Positions 5,164-5,755 of a stretch of DNA of 5,755 nt are shown one piece after another. The notes under the pieces are model-generated. The model searched no databases, was not told the origin of the DNA, and saw only the letters and a list, made by a program, of their open reading frames with translations. How positions within the stretch are numbered: position 1 is the stretch's first letter; each line of letters begins with the position of its first letter. The translations under genes were made by a program, and so were the position numbers. The stretch is from an uncultured Eubacteriales bacterium (GTDB lineage: Bacteria; Bacillota; Clostridia; Lachnospirales; CAG-274), in contig CABVEG010000125.1 of the NCBI GenBank assembly GCA_902497185.1, positions 1-5,755 on the forward strand. The letters run 5' to 3'.

Positions 5164-5755
5164 TTATGCAATACCTTCGCTGAAATAATCCAAAATACCC
5201 ATATATATTGCCCATGCAAGTTTTTCCTGATATTCATCACTCATCAGCTTATCGTGTTCAACACTGTTGCTTAAAAAGCCGCATTCTACAATCACACTGG
5301 GTATTTTAATTTGTTTGAGTACATAATAGTTGTTATTTGCTTTTGCAACCCTGTCATTGTCAATATCCACTACTTCCTTAAGCCTTGACTGAATTAACGA
5401 TGCAAGTCGTTTGCCTTCTTCAGAGCCCTTGTAATAAAACACCTGTGCACCCTTTGCATTTCCGCTTGGAAAGGAGTTTTGATGAATACTTATAAAAAGG
5501 TCTGCATTGCCGCTGTTTGCAATATCAGCTCTGCTTTTTAGGTCCTGCCTTTTATTTTCGGAAAGAGATGAGTCTTCAACTCTTGTAGTCTGTATGACTG
5601 CACCACCCTGTTCAAGGAAAGCTGAAAGCTTTTTTGCAATGGAAAGATTAATTGTCTTTTCAGTTACACCGTCTGATGCTACCTTTCCGGGGTCAAAGCC
5701 GCCGTGACCTGCATCTATAACTATACATCGTTTATCTACAGGCATAGAGGATACG
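5164..5755 (-). CDS. cwlD: CwlD-like N-acetylmuramoyl-L-alanine amidase (Amidase_3), partial at its 5' end
   Basis: A zinc amidase that cuts the MurNAc-L-alanine bond of peptidoglycan. CwlD, together with the deacetylase PdaA, makes muramic-delta-lactam in the spore cortex. Counting from the Met whose codon ends at 5745, zinc ligands are His14 (VIDAGHGG), Glu29 (GVTEKTIN) and His88 (FISIHQNS); the catalytic Glu is Glu154 (VIVECGFLSN). GAQVFYYKGSEEGKRLA (99-115) and RVAKANNNYYVLKQIKIPSVIVE (132-154) resemble CwlD more than vegetative amidases. The frame continues past that Met to the window edge (Val-Ser-Ser) with no SD in the 10 bases visible. The true start, probably with a signal or anchor helix, is therefore likely outside the window. 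About 193 residues are visible against about 237 for Bacillus CwlD. A general Amidase_3 cell-wall hydrolase is the alternative. Confidence 0.88.
   Translation of the reverse strand, partial: VSSMPVDKRCIVIDAGHGGFDPGKVASDGVTEKTINLSIAKKLSAFLEQGGAVIQTTRVEDSSLSENKRQDLKSRADIANSGNADLFISIHQNSFPSGNAKGAQVFYYKGSEEGKRLASLIQSRLKEVVDIDNDRVAKANNNYYVLKQIKIPSVIVECGFLSNSVEHDKLMSDEYQEKLAWAIYMGILDYFSEGIA

Noticed and set aside
4994..5215. Reverse-strand open frame between the amidase gene and hicA
   Set aside because: It overlaps the amidase 3' end, runs through a strong terminator and the hicAB operator, and has Lys/Tyr/Ile-rich composition typical of translated A/T-rich noncoding DNA.
5507..5707. Forward open frame opposite the amidase
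   Set aside because: It is antisense to the catalytic region of the CwlD-like gene, with no independent support.

Overview
The window looks like chromosomal DNA from a low-GC, Gram-positive, spore-forming member of the Clostridia (Ruminococcus/Oscillospira-like is my impression only). The basis is A/T-rich codon choice, strong AAGGAGG Shine-Dalgarno (SD) sites, a SpoVB/YtgP-type flippase and a CwlD-type spore-cortex amidase. No taxonomic search was possible.

Left to right: bases 1-159 form an island visibly richer in G+C than its surroundings, packed with short inverted repeats and open in frame 1 from the window edge to a stop at 157-159. An A/T-rich stretch follows, with a good sigma-A promoter (289-317) for typA, the ribosome-associated GTPase TypA/BipA. 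A tight hairpin separates typA from a rightward pair: a 13-helix MOP-superfamily flippase (SpoVB/YtgP type), then 9 bases later a COG2426/PF06695 'small multidrug export' membrane protein. A perfect 17-bp bidirectional terminator closes this rightward group.

The right part is transcribed leftward: the 3' portion of a CwlD-like N-acetylmuramoyl-L-alanine amidase, cut by the window edge, and a HicA toxin/HicB antitoxin operon. The hicAB promoter has consensus -35 and -10 boxes 17 bp apart. Two AATACGTATT palindromes sit on it, one inside the spacer and one overlapping the -35, which is a convincing autorepression site for the ribbon-helix-helix domain of HicB.

The envelope genes may share a theme: lipid-linked precursor export, possible lipid-carrier transport and spore peptidoglycan maturation. 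The toxin-antitoxin pair appears as a self-contained cassette bracketed by two nearly identical (33 of 35 bases) terminator repeats. The most notable points are this bracketed cassette and its operator, an apparent in-frame loss of about one helix in the flippase, and the dyad-rich left-edge island. I do not see a wholly new system; the window is mainly housekeeping genes plus one small accessory module.
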